From NCBI GenBank assembly GCA_015345905.1, contig JADDTR010000002.1, positions 930,001-994,000 of the forward strand: a DNA stretch of 64,000 bases. Reading direction: 5' to 3'. A program made the translations under genes and the position numbers. The notes below the pieces were generated by a model, which saw only the letters and a program-made list of their open reading frames with translations, did not search any database and had not been told where the DNA came from. Shown here piece after piece: positions 24,396 through 36,285 of the stretch (its first letter is position 1; every line of letters begins with the position of its first letter). The stretch comes from Aotearoamyces nothofagi (taxonomy: Eukaryota > Ascomycota > Leotiomycetes > Leotiales > Tympanidaceae).

Positions 24396-24868
24396 CGTTA
24401 TTATGAAGAGATCAAGAGTGGTTTGTGGAAGCGGAGCTTGATCTTCTTTGGCCTCTATGCCACTTTCCTTGCCCAGTTATGTATATAGCCTTTGGTTTGC
24501 TGACTTCAATTCCAGGGTCAACGTGATCTATTTCAATGACCTTATCTAAACCTACTCTCGATACGGTGGTCACGTGGGTTTTACCGGCAATCATTGCTGC
24601 GACTATCCTCTTGTCTCCAGTAGAGTAGGAAGTTGCGGGTGGGGTATTTCTAGGCCTCTAGCCTAGCTGGAATATAAAACGTAGATGATGCATACTGCTT
24701 TAAGCCATAAATTGTATGGCGCAATGTGTAGACTGGGGGGATTGCACGCTTGTCGTGCTAGCGGCGGAGGGCATTTGCAGCCTAGCTAGGCAAAGTGTTC
24801 GACATGAGACGTGTATAGGATAATTAAGAGTCGTATGTAGTATTCGTAACCCATAGTTCCAAGTGCTG
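24396..24868. other. Right flank of the retroelement
   Basis: Normal base composition resumes here. On the plus strand, right after the target duplication, a short frame reads RYYEEIKSGLWKRSLIFFGL and continues hydrophobic to a stop near 24485; it may be a scrap of an interrupted membrane-protein gene, but it is too short to prove. The rest is 3' UTR of the alkyltransferase gene. Confidence 0.4.
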
Positions 24869-26185
24869 TCAAGTGAATGCTTCCCATGCACTGCCTAACA
24901 ATCCACCTTTGCTATCAAACTTCAGGCCCTCGGCTTTCAATAGTCGTCTCTTCTCAGTATCGTTAATCCCTTCCTCTCCATTTCGGCCCCAACTGCCTTT
25001 GAAGCCTCCTATCCCACCTCCAGATGCAATCACACGATGGCACGGTACATCTGGGGCGAAAGGATTGTTCTTTAAGGCAATTCCTATGGCGCGGGGAGAG
25101 GATGAAAGATGCTTTGCTAGAGCTCCGTAGGTTGTATGGTAACCCCGTGGTACCTGGCAGAGGGCGGTGAGGACTCGCTTTTGAAATGGACTTATGGCGC
25201 TATTATCTATCTTTTGAAGTAAGTTGGAGATTTTCGTATCCTTTGGAGGGCCGGGTGGCGTCATATATGTAGCGCTCAGAGTAGAAGTCCTGGTATTCCT
25301 GGTAGATTTATCGATTGTTTCCTTTTTCATCTTCTTTTGTATTGGTGAAGTTGTCTGCTTATTGGAGCCCTCGAAATTTGCAGTTCCATTCGTTGTCGCA
25401 CTATCCCTCCTCCTCTTGACACCCTTTTCTTTTCTTCTCAATATCGAACTTCTGTTATTTAACTCAACGAGGTTCTCTTCTCCAGATATTATCTTCTTCG
25501 CAAGCTTGATGCTAGCCTCCAGCTGTGCTCTGGTCATATTCTTATATGCAGGTGCCTTGATCTTATGCGTCCAAGGTGTATCGATGCCAACAGTAGCGTC
25601 GAGGATAATGCGTGCGAAACAGTGGTCTACTTGAACAGGCCAGATGGGCTATAGAGTTGACTAGTCAGCAATCACACTCCGAATATGGCAAACAGGTGCT
25701 CTTCTTGATGTACCAACCTGAGCGGGAGCCGCCGACTTCGCAGCAGCTGGTAAAACTTTTCGAAACATGTCCTTCCATTCGATCTGCAAGTCTTCAAGCC
25801 CTTTTATGATATTGGTATCATCTTCACACGTCTTATCCTTCTGTTCTTTCGAAGTTTCACTTGACCACTGTTTATCGATAATCTGTCGGTGCGCCTTGTC
25901 AAAGTCCAGCCAAGGTGAAGCTTCTTCAACCAGGTCTTCAAAATTCTCTACAGTTCTCCTTAAAAAGTACAACCCTTGCAGTTGCCATGCGATCTCGTCT
26001 TGCGTATATTTCGACTTTGCTGGCTTGTCGCGCCAGTTGTCCTGAAACCGACGCGCCTCTTGGAAGAAGTCTTCGGGTTTGACGGGGTGTTGCGCCTTTG
26101 TCACGCTGTTAAGAGCTTGCACAAATCCACCCAGCCCGGAGAAGGCGTCTGTGACAATCGTTGCGAATTCCTCGAATGTTGCCAT
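24869..26185 (-). CDS. O6-alkylguanine-DNA alkyltransferase with N-terminal extension
   Basis: Two exons (26185-25718 and 25648-24869), joined in phase 0 over a 69-nt intron (donor GTTGGT, branch GCTGAC, acceptor TAG), give 415 residues. The last ~105 residues are the DNA-repair methyltransferase domain: FQKRVLTALCQVPRGYHTTYG, the helix-turn-helix region with LSSSPRAIGIALKNNPF, and the active site VPCHRVIASGGGIGGF with acceptor Cys359. It transfers alkyl groups from O6-alkylguanine to that cysteine in a suicide reaction. Residues ~1-156 are a helical acidic domain I do not recognise; residues ~157-200 (PIWPVQVDHCFARIILD...PWTHKIKAPAYKNM) look conserved; ~230-300 is a basic, Ser/Thr-rich linker with KKMKK, a possible nuclear signal. 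The donor is weak, so two separate genes are possible: the domain itself is certain, the fusion moderately so. Confidence 0.78.
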
Positions 26186-28395
26186 GGCCGGTATCGTTGT
26201 TGTTGTTTTTCATTGAATAGCACGGACGGTGAGATTTCATGGATAGTGACCGTTGTCGTTGACGTGACTTGACGTCCGCAAGCGAATGGCGGGGACAGCG
26301 TCATAGATTAGTTTTATCGTACTACTCGATAGGCTGGCATGATCATGATGATGCTACTTCAGCCACAACATCCCACTATATCTCGGATTCCGCAAGGCAA
26401 TTTACCACTCGTACTGTCGCATATTGTCTCCTGTGCTCTAAATATCTGTTTACAGGTTCTCACAAGTATTGCAATAATCGGAGAACATTTTAATACTAAT
26501 TTCCGAAACTCAGAAGGAGTATCTAGTACGTACAGAACTATATAATCTAACAATAACTATCTGTTTTCAGGTTATCAACTAGCAATTACCATACGATGAG
26601 TACGATGAGATCATGAGTACACGTCACTGTAAATGATTCTATATGGAAGGAGAAGGAGAGATGCGATTCATTACAGATAAATGACAAAAGTCTTTAACTC
26701 GCATCTAGACTAGCCAGTTACAGGTCTGAGATTAAGCAAATCTCCGTTTCCTCGTAAGCATAATGCATATGAAGCCATCTTAGATACGCACTAGTAATTT
26801 CAATAACTTATAATCTATTTCTGTAAATAGAATTTGTTTGGATTCTCGCTCCAAATTATAAAGAACGAGTAGATTCAGTGCTCTAGAGCAACCTTCCTAG
26901 TAGAAAAGAAGCAGAAAGGGGAAAGGAACAGGTGAAGGCGAGAAGAGAGAGAAAATAGCAAAGCCTAAGGGAAGAAAGAAAATGTAAGAAATCAAACAAA
27001 CAAGTCAAACTCTCCGTCTCGTTCTCCAGCCCCTAGTATACATACCTGTGATATACAAAAGAAAAGCCCTCACCATCCTATCCCATACGGCCATCTGATG
27101 ATAAAGGACGAAGAGGACGGGTATTACTAAAAAGCAGTATAAAGAAAGAGAGATTGAGGCACTATACACACACATGTACCAACTTTTAAAATCCTTCGCC
27201 CTCCCGATCCGATAACTCCCGTTTTTTCATAGACACCGGCTGAAAAACAAAAAAAACACGTCCGCTCACGAGTCGATACAACTACATAGCTCAACCAAGA
27301 CAACCCACCAAGTTTCTATCTACCTCCACATGACGACATAGAATTTTCTGCTCTGCATTACAACAGCCAAAAAGACCCAATAGGGCTGAGCCTCGAGCTG
27401 ACGTCAATGCCGAATGCTGATGTGAGATCAACACCGTATTGGCTTCCTTTTCCTTCAGCACCACCACCACCACCACCATCTAGGGTCCAAATCTACACAA
27501 CAATTGGTACAATATGAATAAACCACGTGAAACGAATCGACCTGACCTGACATACAGTACTTATCAGCTAGATCCAGGCAAGCTTACCCTACAAATGCAA
27601 CACCTATTAATGCCCTAACCGCCAGACTCAAGCTTCCAGAATATCAATACAATTCCTCAATTCTATCTATCTATCTAGCTATTATCTATATATTATATCA
27701 TATGGCCCTGGAGAATCAAAATCAAAATCACGAAGTCGACACACTCCCAGGGCCTGAGAACGCCCAACATAATACCAGTGACGATGATAAATAAAGAAAA
27801 CAAGACGACGCATAGCTATGTTCTTCGTATCATCTTACATGATACCTACATACTCGGACGCTTCGCTACCCGTCCTTATTTCAAGGCCATTATCATCATC
27901 ATCATCATCATCATGACCTCGTTAAGCTCGTCTCGTCTCATTTTATGTCATGTCCATTAGCTCAGTAGTTATACGATCAAATCAAATCAAACAATCGAGA
28001 ATCTATAAAGCTTGGCGAATATCCAACACGTCACGTTGCAAGTAACAAGTGCCTTGTGCTGTTATTGATAATAAACACAAAGCAAATTTTGTTAGTGAGG
28101 TCCAAGAAAGTCAAATATCGCGATTCATGCATTTTAATTCCCACCCAAAGCAAGCCGGAACACCTAAACCAGCCCTATCTTTCATAAGTCTTTCGAGACC
28201 ACCACACTTACAGCAAATGCTATGCACATAAAGGAAAAGCAAACACACACTTAATAATCGCTTCCTTTATTTCCATCCGAGCAATGCTCCAAGAACAAAT
28301 AAACAGAGTCATCAATCCATTCCATTCTAATATCACCCCATTCACCACGTCGCTGCAGCAGAAGAGGTAAATTGATCGTCATTTAAGATAACGAT
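26186..28395. other. Long intergenic region between alkyltransferase and NRC-2-like kinase
   Basis: About 2.2 kb holding the alkyltransferase promoter (left) and the kinase 3' UTR (right). It has microsatellites: (CAC)n near 27459-27478 and (ATC)n at 27891-27914. Short open frames show no domain. A non-coding RNA cannot be excluded. Confidence 0.5.
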
Positions 28396-30462
28396 CTAAC
28401 TTTGCCCATCGTACCGTCCATTATTCTGATCCTCGGTCTGTCCCTGATCCTCACCATCATGGTGTAGTGTCACAGAGTTGAACTCCTCAAATGGATCCAC
28501 CAACTCAACTCCAGGCGTAGCAAGCCCGCTATCCAGGGGTACACCCTTCGGTAAACCCATGGCGCGAGAGCCACTGATATCTACACTCTCACTCTCCTTG
28601 ACGTTGCGGAAGTTAACAGTGTCAATACCACGGCCTTGGTGTGGAATCATTGGGGGTTTCATGTGTCGAATTAAAGCCCACTGTGTAGTTCGGAAAAAGG
28701 GATGTGTTTTGACATCTGATGCACCGGCACGGGCTCCAAGACGTCGGTTTTCGTCTTTTATGAGAAGTTTCCGAATGAGCGATTTGCACAAGCTGAATTA
28801 TTAGCGGTTGTTACTTAGATGGGATGCATGGTACTAACTTGGAAATTTGAGGAGATCCAGAATGCTCCGGGAAAGGCACATCGTCTCTCAAAATGTTGGC
28901 AAACGTAGCATTTCGGTTCTTGCCCTTGAATGGTGTAGTGCCGTATAACATCTCGTAAATCAATATGCCCAGAGTCCACCAATCCACGGCACTTGTGTGG
29001 CCACAGCCCTTAATGACTTCTGGTGCAATATATTCCTCGGTTCCCACGAAAGAATTTGTCCGGAAGTTTGCTATACATGACTTTGTATCAATGGTAAATG
29101 ACGAGTTTGAGTTGTTACCATTTCGACCGAGAATCATGGTTGGCTTTCCGCCAGGATCAGATTGCTTCGAAAGATCAAAGTCTGACAACATGATGTGGCC
29201 AGACTGATGCAAAAGAATATCTGGAGGGTGTTAATGACCAGCCTCCGCTTTGAATAGGCAATTCACTTACTTTCTGGCTTCAAATCTCTGTATATGAAAC
29301 CCATGAGATGAAGATACTCTAGCGCAGCTGTAACCTCCGCTGCATAAAACCTCGCATCGTCCTCTGGTATACATTTCCCTGGACGAGTTTGCAGCGCTCT
29401 GAAAAACTCTCCACCGCTGCAATACTCCATGCACAAATATAGATGGTCTTCCGACTGGAAGGAATGGTACAGTGTGACGATAAAAGGGTGATTACTGGTT
29501 GCCAGGATCTCTTGCTCGGCCAGCGCTCTCTTGATCTTGTTTCGCTTGATCATCTCCTTTTTGCTTAGCACTATATCCAATTAGTGCCCTGACAACCGCA
29601 AACATCTGGATCACATACCCTTCATAGCGTAAAGCCTCGAACTCTTCTTTTCTCTCACCAAATATACCTTTCCAACGTCTCCTTTACCAATCAACTTGAT
29701 CTTGTCAAAACTGCTAGGACCCACTTCTACATTCCGCACCTTGATTGAATTCGAGCTGTATGTTCTTCTAAAAGCAGCAGTATTTCGTAAATTCGGTGGC
29801 TGCAGTGCCCCCAGTCCATCCTCTGCAGGCACGGCAAGACTGTTATTTGCAGAAGGTGATACTAGACCCAAGGTGCTCGCGTTCGCGTCCGATGCCAATG
29901 GCTCCTTACCCAGCTCCGCAGTAGCCGGGCGATCTCCGCTACCCTTCCCCTTAGAGAAAAGACCTTGGGCATTTGGAGCACTTGCGACCCTTCTCAGTCT
30001 TCTGGCCAACTCTTCCTTCCCAGCAAGTGTAGCCTGGTCGTTGGCTCCTGATACGCCATTGAACTTCATTGTAGGAGTATCGGGTGGGCTAGGTGGAACG
30101 GAGCCCTCGTTGTGATGTCGTAATGCAGGTGGCCCTTGGTGTGCAAAGTATGGATTGGCATGGGCTGTAGGGCTCATAGCCTCATCCAAACCATGGCCTT
30201 CGCTGGCAACGGTCGTCGATCGGTTCCGTGCTCCGCCGGGGAAGAATTTGGATTGGCGAAATGAGCTCTTGCTCTCTGCCTTCGGAGTGTTCTCGTTCTT
30301 TTCACCACTGCCATTGCTGCTGATACGGAAGAAATTCTTCAGCTTCTGCGGGAAGTGACTGTTGCCATTGACGTGTTTGTTGGATGACATTGAGAGGCCC
30401 GAGAAGTTGCGCTTCTCACTGGGAGACGCAGCCGTAGTAGAGCCGTGTAAAACTTGCGTCAT
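28396..30462 (-). CDS. nrc-2: AGC-family Ser/Thr protein kinase, NRC-2/Fpk1 (flippase kinase) type
   Basis: Four exons (30462-29619, 29570-29271, 29220-28839, 28792-28396) keep phase and encode 640 residues. The N-terminal ~270 residues are disordered, Ser/Gly-rich with basic patches. Kinase domain: Gly loop [15 protein letters not shown]-binding Lys in YAMKVLSKKEM, catalytic loop YRDLKPENILL, and DFD ([10 protein letters not shown]) in place of DFG, a hallmark of the phototropin-like/Kin82 AGC subfamily. An insert precedes the activation loop ([14 protein letters not shown]), then [20 protein letters not shown]. The C-terminal lobe has [20 protein letters not shown] and [15 protein letters not shown]. 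In yeast, Fpk1/Fpk2 phosphorylate P4-ATPase lipid flippases; Neurospora NRC-2 holds back conidiation. The start at 30462 is the first ATG of the frame; an upstream GTG is not used. It is the best-identified regulator in the window. Confidence 0.95.
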
Positions 30463-32763
30463 CGTGTAGGAAATAGGATGTTTTAAGAGACCTGCTCTCA
30501 CGGAGGGGAGACGATGTGCTGGTGGCTGGGCTATTATCGTAATTGACACGAATGGAATCTCGTGGTGGTTGCTAATCAGCTCGTTCCTGACTTTTGGACA
30601 GGGAGGTGCGAAGGTGGCGCAATACGGGGGACGACGAGCGTCTAGGCCACTAGTGATTGAGCCATAGATTTCAAAGCCTTACAATGTGAAGTACGGGGAA
30701 AAGATGGAGATGTCGACAGTTCCCAAGAAGTAGGATGTATCTGGGCAGGAGAGGAGCTTCAGACGTTGCCCGGTGGTCGGGGATCTGGGTTGTATGTAGG
30801 CACTTGGGGGATTGATGGATGCTGGCCTGCACGCCGGGTAGTTTCTGGCTCAGGAGCTAGAGGAACGGATCACTCGACGCTGCTAACCGGAAGTGGGATT
30901 GGCAGCGGCCGGCGGAACGTGGGTGATTTAAGAGAGAAGAATCCCCTGTCTCGGGCCAAGACAAGACGCTTCTACGCCGTATCCTACGTATCTACGTATA
31001 CACATACAGTATTGCGCTGGACAGCGGCGCCGGAGGAGGGCCAGCGTGTCTGTTGTCATTATCATCACCACCCTCCTTCAAGCGCAGCAGAGTCATCACT
31101 ACCCCGTTCCTCCGTTATTCCCGGCTCACGGCAGACTGTAAGTATTCTCGTAGGTATTACCGTTCCCCCTACCTCAGGTGCGAGGTCGATTGCGTCCAGA
31201 AGAAGCTCATCTCGTTGTTGTGCTATAAAGGCAGCAGTGGTGGTGTATTCTCGGCTCGCTTGCCAGGTGTGCCGTCAACTTTGCAATCCGCCTCGCCGGG
31301 AACTCATTCACCCATCCATCCATCATCCATCTCACCTTGCCTTGCCTTGCCTTGCCTTGCCTGAGGAAGTCCTCCCATAGTGAGCACTCATACAGTATCA
31401 ATTAAATGAAGAGCCCGCCCTCATCTCTTTCGCAACGATCCAAAGCGCCGTATCAACTCAAGTATGTCGCTATTCATAGCCGCGCCTTATTGCCCCATTG
31501 CCTCGTGTACTGCATTCCCAAGAAACATCCACCATGCTACTCCGTTAACGTGCCCACAAATCGTACACCCGTCCGCAACGAGCATCGTCCATCCCATCCA
31601 TCCCACACTGGACAACATACTGGTTTAGGACACATACTCCGTAATGCTAGTGGGCAAGACCAGCCACAGGAATCAGAGACGCCCACAACAGTACTGTGCA
31701 GCAGTGTTTCTGGAAGGAAGGTCACTCCGTCGTGTCTGTCCCCCCGACAAATCCAAACGCGTTGTTCAGGGCAGGCGCTCCTTATCGCGTCAGTTTCCCG
31801 CCCCTCCATCTTTCAATCTTGGCACCTATGAGCGCCAGGTACTGCTTGCTATTCTGTTGCTACCGGCCTCCTCCATACCTGAAGTAACACCGAAGACTAG
31901 CCGGTTTTCCGGCCATCAACCCATCCATCACATCACCTCTCTCCTTTATTTCCATTTACTGCGTATTTGTCATACAGAGTACGTGATTCGATGGGAGCTT
32001 GGCATGATATCACATTACGGGTTATGTGCGTATAGTATTGTGCGGGTGTGCGGTAAGTAGAACTTTTCAGGGTTTCAACGCCACAGCTTCGTTCCCTATC
32101 CGGCCATTGATTGTCAGATTGTCAGTTTGTCGGTGCTTGCCCCTCGGTTGAATCTCGTCCCGAAAAAGCAAGCCACCCCCGAGCGGCCATTGGTGACGGG
32201 GCTGACTAATCATCGTCAGCGCATCACGTATCAGAAGCTCATGCTCGTATTCTTAAACAAGTTGTGTGTATTGTATTATGAGCCACTATTATGAGCCACT
32301 ATGACATGGAGCATTCATCCATCAGCCAGTCACTCGGGGCTATCAATGCTACCGACATAAAAAAGTTCGTGGACTAGCCAGGAATAAGAAACACAGTTAA
32401 AAAAGTGCATGTTGTGAATACAAAGTCGTAAAGTATCAAAGGTCTGACTGAAACTAGCCTGAACACGACCAGCCTGAATGACTTGCCCAACGACAAGATA
32501 TCCACCAGAGAATTGAGAAGCTATACAATTCATTAGTACCGATGCATACTACAACGACTTCAACTAGTCCGTGAGATCTAGACTTCAGTGAAGAAGACAT
32601 GATCAAGGAAGCCGGGGAAGACGCTGCCAGAATATAGCAAGAGACAGAAGAAAAGAAACCAGGAATGTTTGCCATAAATTGTTGGCCAACACATCAGCTC
32701 GAATGGCCACTGATGAGGAGGGCTTCAATGCAGGCTATCCCAGAAGGCTTTTCCGAATACTGA
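30463..32763. other. Long upstream region of the kinase gene plus 3' UTR of the next gene
   Basis: About 1.9 kb of GC-ordinary DNA upstream of the kinase start, then the 3' UTR of the eIF4E-binding candidate. It includes five CCTTG copies at 31335-31359 and a duplicated ATGAGCCACTAT near 32277-32300. Plus-strand frames at 30766-31380 and 31406-31831 lack domains and overlap opposite-strand frames, so no gene is called. A long leader or upstream regulatory RNA for the kinase is possible. Confidence 0.5.
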
Positions 32764-35700
32764 TTACCAGTTAGAGCCCGAAATCGGTCCAATTCCCGTC
32801 GTGTTTGGGTCCCAGTCGTCGAATGGGTTGAGCGAGTTTGAAATCAGCTCTTGGTTCTGATGGTTAAGCTTTCGTAGAAACTCTGTAGCACCCATGGAAT
32901 TGTTGTTCGAGGAAGTCATCACGGGAGGTTGACGATTCTCTGTTCGGACAGATGCCATTGAGTCGGCACAGCCAGATCTACCGTTACTACCTTGAGCAAA
33001 GTTCCTTCCGGGGCTATGGTACGGAACATTGACGTTATTCATCGACGGGGCCAGTGACGCTGCCGCAGTCCCACGGTAGTGTGGCAAATATCCTTGCGCA
33101 GTCGCAGATGAAAGCGTTCCGGTTAGAGGTGCAGATAAAGAAGCCTTTGGGCTGTTCTTCAGCATCTCCTGGAGGAGACTCTGTTGGCCTTGGCCTTGGC
33201 TATGATGGGGTAGTCTTAATGTAACTCTCCATTAGCAGTGGTAGACGAGTTTATTCACGAACAAACTTACCTGTTCACATGAGAGCTTGGAACAGATGCG
33301 GCTTCCTCTCCCCTGGTAGACAATTTGGCAGATTGCGTGACTGGGGAGCCTCCAAAAACCGGATCTTTACCTATGACAAACTTCGGGGCACCCCATGAAT
33401 CTAGCGATACTGTATCATCGACTTCATCGTCATCCAATGAGTTTTTCTCGACATTGTTAGACGAGGAAGCCGTGGCACGAACGGCATTGTTGAATTGATC
33501 GGCTGCACTTGGCTTTGCTGATGCCATGGGAGTAGCAATGATATCCTGAGGATTATATGATAGCGACTCCGAAAAGAAGTTGGAAGCGTTCGGGTCGTAG
33601 AAGGAGTTCTGGTTTGGATTCTTAGGCTGAGGTGCCAGCCTTGAGAATGCCTTCACCGGGGACGGAGGATAGAAATCTCTACCATCGAATTTTGGCAGAC
33701 CCTTCAACACCTCACGAGGAGCTTTACCCCAGTAGAGATATCTAGCCCGGATCTCTTCTTCTGTTAGTGGTCTAGAGTAGATCAGTTCCTCAGACTTAGC
33801 CCTATCAAAGCTCACGCCAGATGGAGGGAACCCCATCAGGTACGGAGTGATCTTTTCGATCTCAGCATTCTGAGATTCAGAAATTACAGTGGATCCAGCA
33901 CCAGGTGGGCCGTACAAGTGGCTAATTTTATGCAAACCTGAGAATGGTTGATTAAAATCGCCACCGGTGTTGAAGTTGTGCATCGTCCGAGCTTGCTTGA
34001 TGGAAGGCTGATGTGACAGAACTCCCCTCGAGGATTCTTGACGGCCGTCTACGACCACTATTGGAGAGATTTGCTGAGGATTCATCCACATACTATCATT
34101 TGATTCCATTTGAGTTTGAATTTCAGCTTGGCTTTTTGCAGAAATAGGAAGTAGGAAAGGATTGTGCTCAGGATCACCTGAGCTACCCTTCTCGCTCTCT
34201 TCAGCGAATAGAGGAACAGAAGTCTTCTGGAACCGCGGTTGGAATGGAGGTGCCAATGCTGCAGAAGCACTGAGGCGCTTACGACTCGTTGGCTCAGATT
34301 GAGCAGGGGATCCTGTAACACGAGGACTGGCAGTAAGTTGGACACGGCTGTTTCGAAGCAGCTTATTCTCAGACATCCTCCCTGGATCAGTAGCTCGTAT
34401 AGTCGATGTGGTGTTAGATACGGATTTGCTATACTTGATATTGACTTGCGCATGTTGAGGGAGAGTGCTCGTGCTGGACGAGTCTGTATTCATTGCAGTA
34501 GCGCTTGGCATGAACATCGGTCCTACCTTATAGATCTTATTATCGGCTTCGAAAACTTGCGCAGCGAGACTGGTCTCTATAGCTTGGAGCTGGTTGAACT
34601 GGATCTGCACATAGTTTCTTTGCTCAGCGAAATGCTGCTCATCAATCTGGTGTCTATTATTTTGTAGCTGATTGTCAATGTATTTGAGTTGTTGCTCAAG
34701 GCCTGATATCTGCTGCCTCACTGCCGCAAGTTGCTCCGAAAGAGTCGGTTGCGCCATCAATGGGGTTATTGGAATGAGATTTTGGGAATACCCTTGGGGC
34801 TGCATGAGTGCAGGTGGAATAATGTGCATGAAACCGGAGGAATCCATAGAATGGCTCTGTTGGCTTGATGGCTGTATCGCCAGCGGGATATGGGCAGATC
34901 CTCCAACGACAGGCAAAGAAGTAGGGAGAGGCATTCCAGGTATGTTGTCAGATGGACCACGAGGAGGTGCGGGACCAAGCACCGGAAAAGGTACGACAGG
35001 TATATTTGCTGGAAGATGGAATCCAGGTGGCACAGGGTAAACCAGCTTGCCCTGGTACACGAATGGCTTCGTAAGATCAAATTGACTAGGCGGAGAGATC
35101 TTGATCTCCTGTTGGGGTGTAGATTTTTCAACAACATCGCCCGATGACTTGCCTATTGCAGCCGTAGCAGCCTTCCATCCAGAAGTATCCGATATATTGG
35201 GATGGGCAGGCTGCAGGGCATGTAGATATGCTGACGTGTCAGCCGAGACTCGAGTTGGAAGAGGAGGGCCGAAGATCATTGAAGGAGAAAGTCGTTGAAC
35301 ACGGTTCTGGAGAGTAGGACTCAGTCTAACACCTTGCAACCAAGGGGTTGGATCATGACAATCATTTTCTGCGTTAGGACTGATGGGCTCAAAACAGAAC
35401 TTATCACGGTTCCAAATGAATAACGGCTGGGGTGGTGCACGAGTATTAGGGACGATGCGGCCTCCAGCAGTGACACGCACATGTGTCGGCGAGACAACCG
35501 CTCGATAGAACTTCTGGAAGTTATCTGCCTTCTGCGCCTCAAGTCCCGAAGGAGCTGATATAGGCTGGGTAGATCGATCTGAACTGTCAGTGCGTCGAAG
35601 TTGCCACTTAGTCTCATGGCATGACCGGCGCAAAGGGTGTCCTTTGTAGACAATCTGCTCTTCATCTTCAGAGCTATTGCCAATATTTGGTGCGTCAGAG

Positions 35701-36285
35701 TCCACAGAGGGCATGCTAGTCTCACAGAGGCGCTGGACATCCTTGGTGGCGCAAGTGAAGTTTTGCGGATCCGCTAGAGCATCTTTGGGAGCTCTGACAA
35801 CATCTACAGATAATGATGCGTTAGCGTCTACTTAGATGGGTTATGGACCGCGAGAAGGCACCTGTAGTAATGATCTTCTTCACTTTATTGATGTCACATA
35901 TGACAAAAGGTAGCGTGTCTCGCATGTACAACAACTCATCGGTGGAGTAGCGGCGCGGGGGAAGGTAATCGTTGGCTTCACCTGCTGTCTCAACCGGGGA
36001 ATGAGCCATATTCAGCAGTTTAGTTGACTTGTTAGAGCCGTAGGGTTCGCGTGGTTGAAGGGACCAGATAGGATGTTGGACAGTGTTTTCGTATTTGTAT
36101 GCGTGGTTTGAATCAAGTGTTGCATCTAGAATGGCGTTGGAGCTGGCTGTTTCTGCAAGAGGCGTCAGTCTATCTTTCATACTCGTCATATAGATCGAGT
36201 TCATGGAAGTATCTAGACTCCGAAAGTCCAAGATAATGTGCATAGAAGCAGCATTATACTCGGTATTGCAGTTAGAGGCGTCCAT
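32764..36285 (-). CDS. Large disordered protein with canonical eIF4E-binding motif (4E-T/Eap1-like candidate)
   Basis: Three exons (36285-35862, 35803-33271, 33214-32764) keep phase and encode 1135 residues. Near the N-terminus residues 111-119 read RRYSTDELL: Tyr113-x4-Leu118-Leu119, the exact YxxxxL-hydrophobic motif with which 4E-binding proteins dock on eIF4E, placed as in metazoan 4E-T (RYTKEELLDI). Most of the rest is Pro/Ser/Gln-rich and disordered, with one coiled-coil stretch at about 475-530 (AVRQQISGLEQQLKYIDNQL), a block ending LYWGKAPREVLKGLPKFDGR that looks conserved, and a Gln-rich C-terminus (QGQGQQSLLQEMLKN). Inferred role: translational repressor or P-body factor in the cytoplasm. 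The function is a motif-based inference; the gene model is solid. Its promoter faces that of the homoserine kinase gene. Confidence 0.85.

Noticed and set aside
27891-27914. (ATC)n tract as possible regulatory array
   Set aside because: A plain trinucleotide microsatellite without any supporting context.
30766-31831. Plus-strand frames of 204 and 141 codons upstream of the kinase
   Set aside because: Low-complexity and Ser/Arg-rich, pass through CCTTG repeats, lack a domain, and compete with other frames; more likely promoter or leader DNA.
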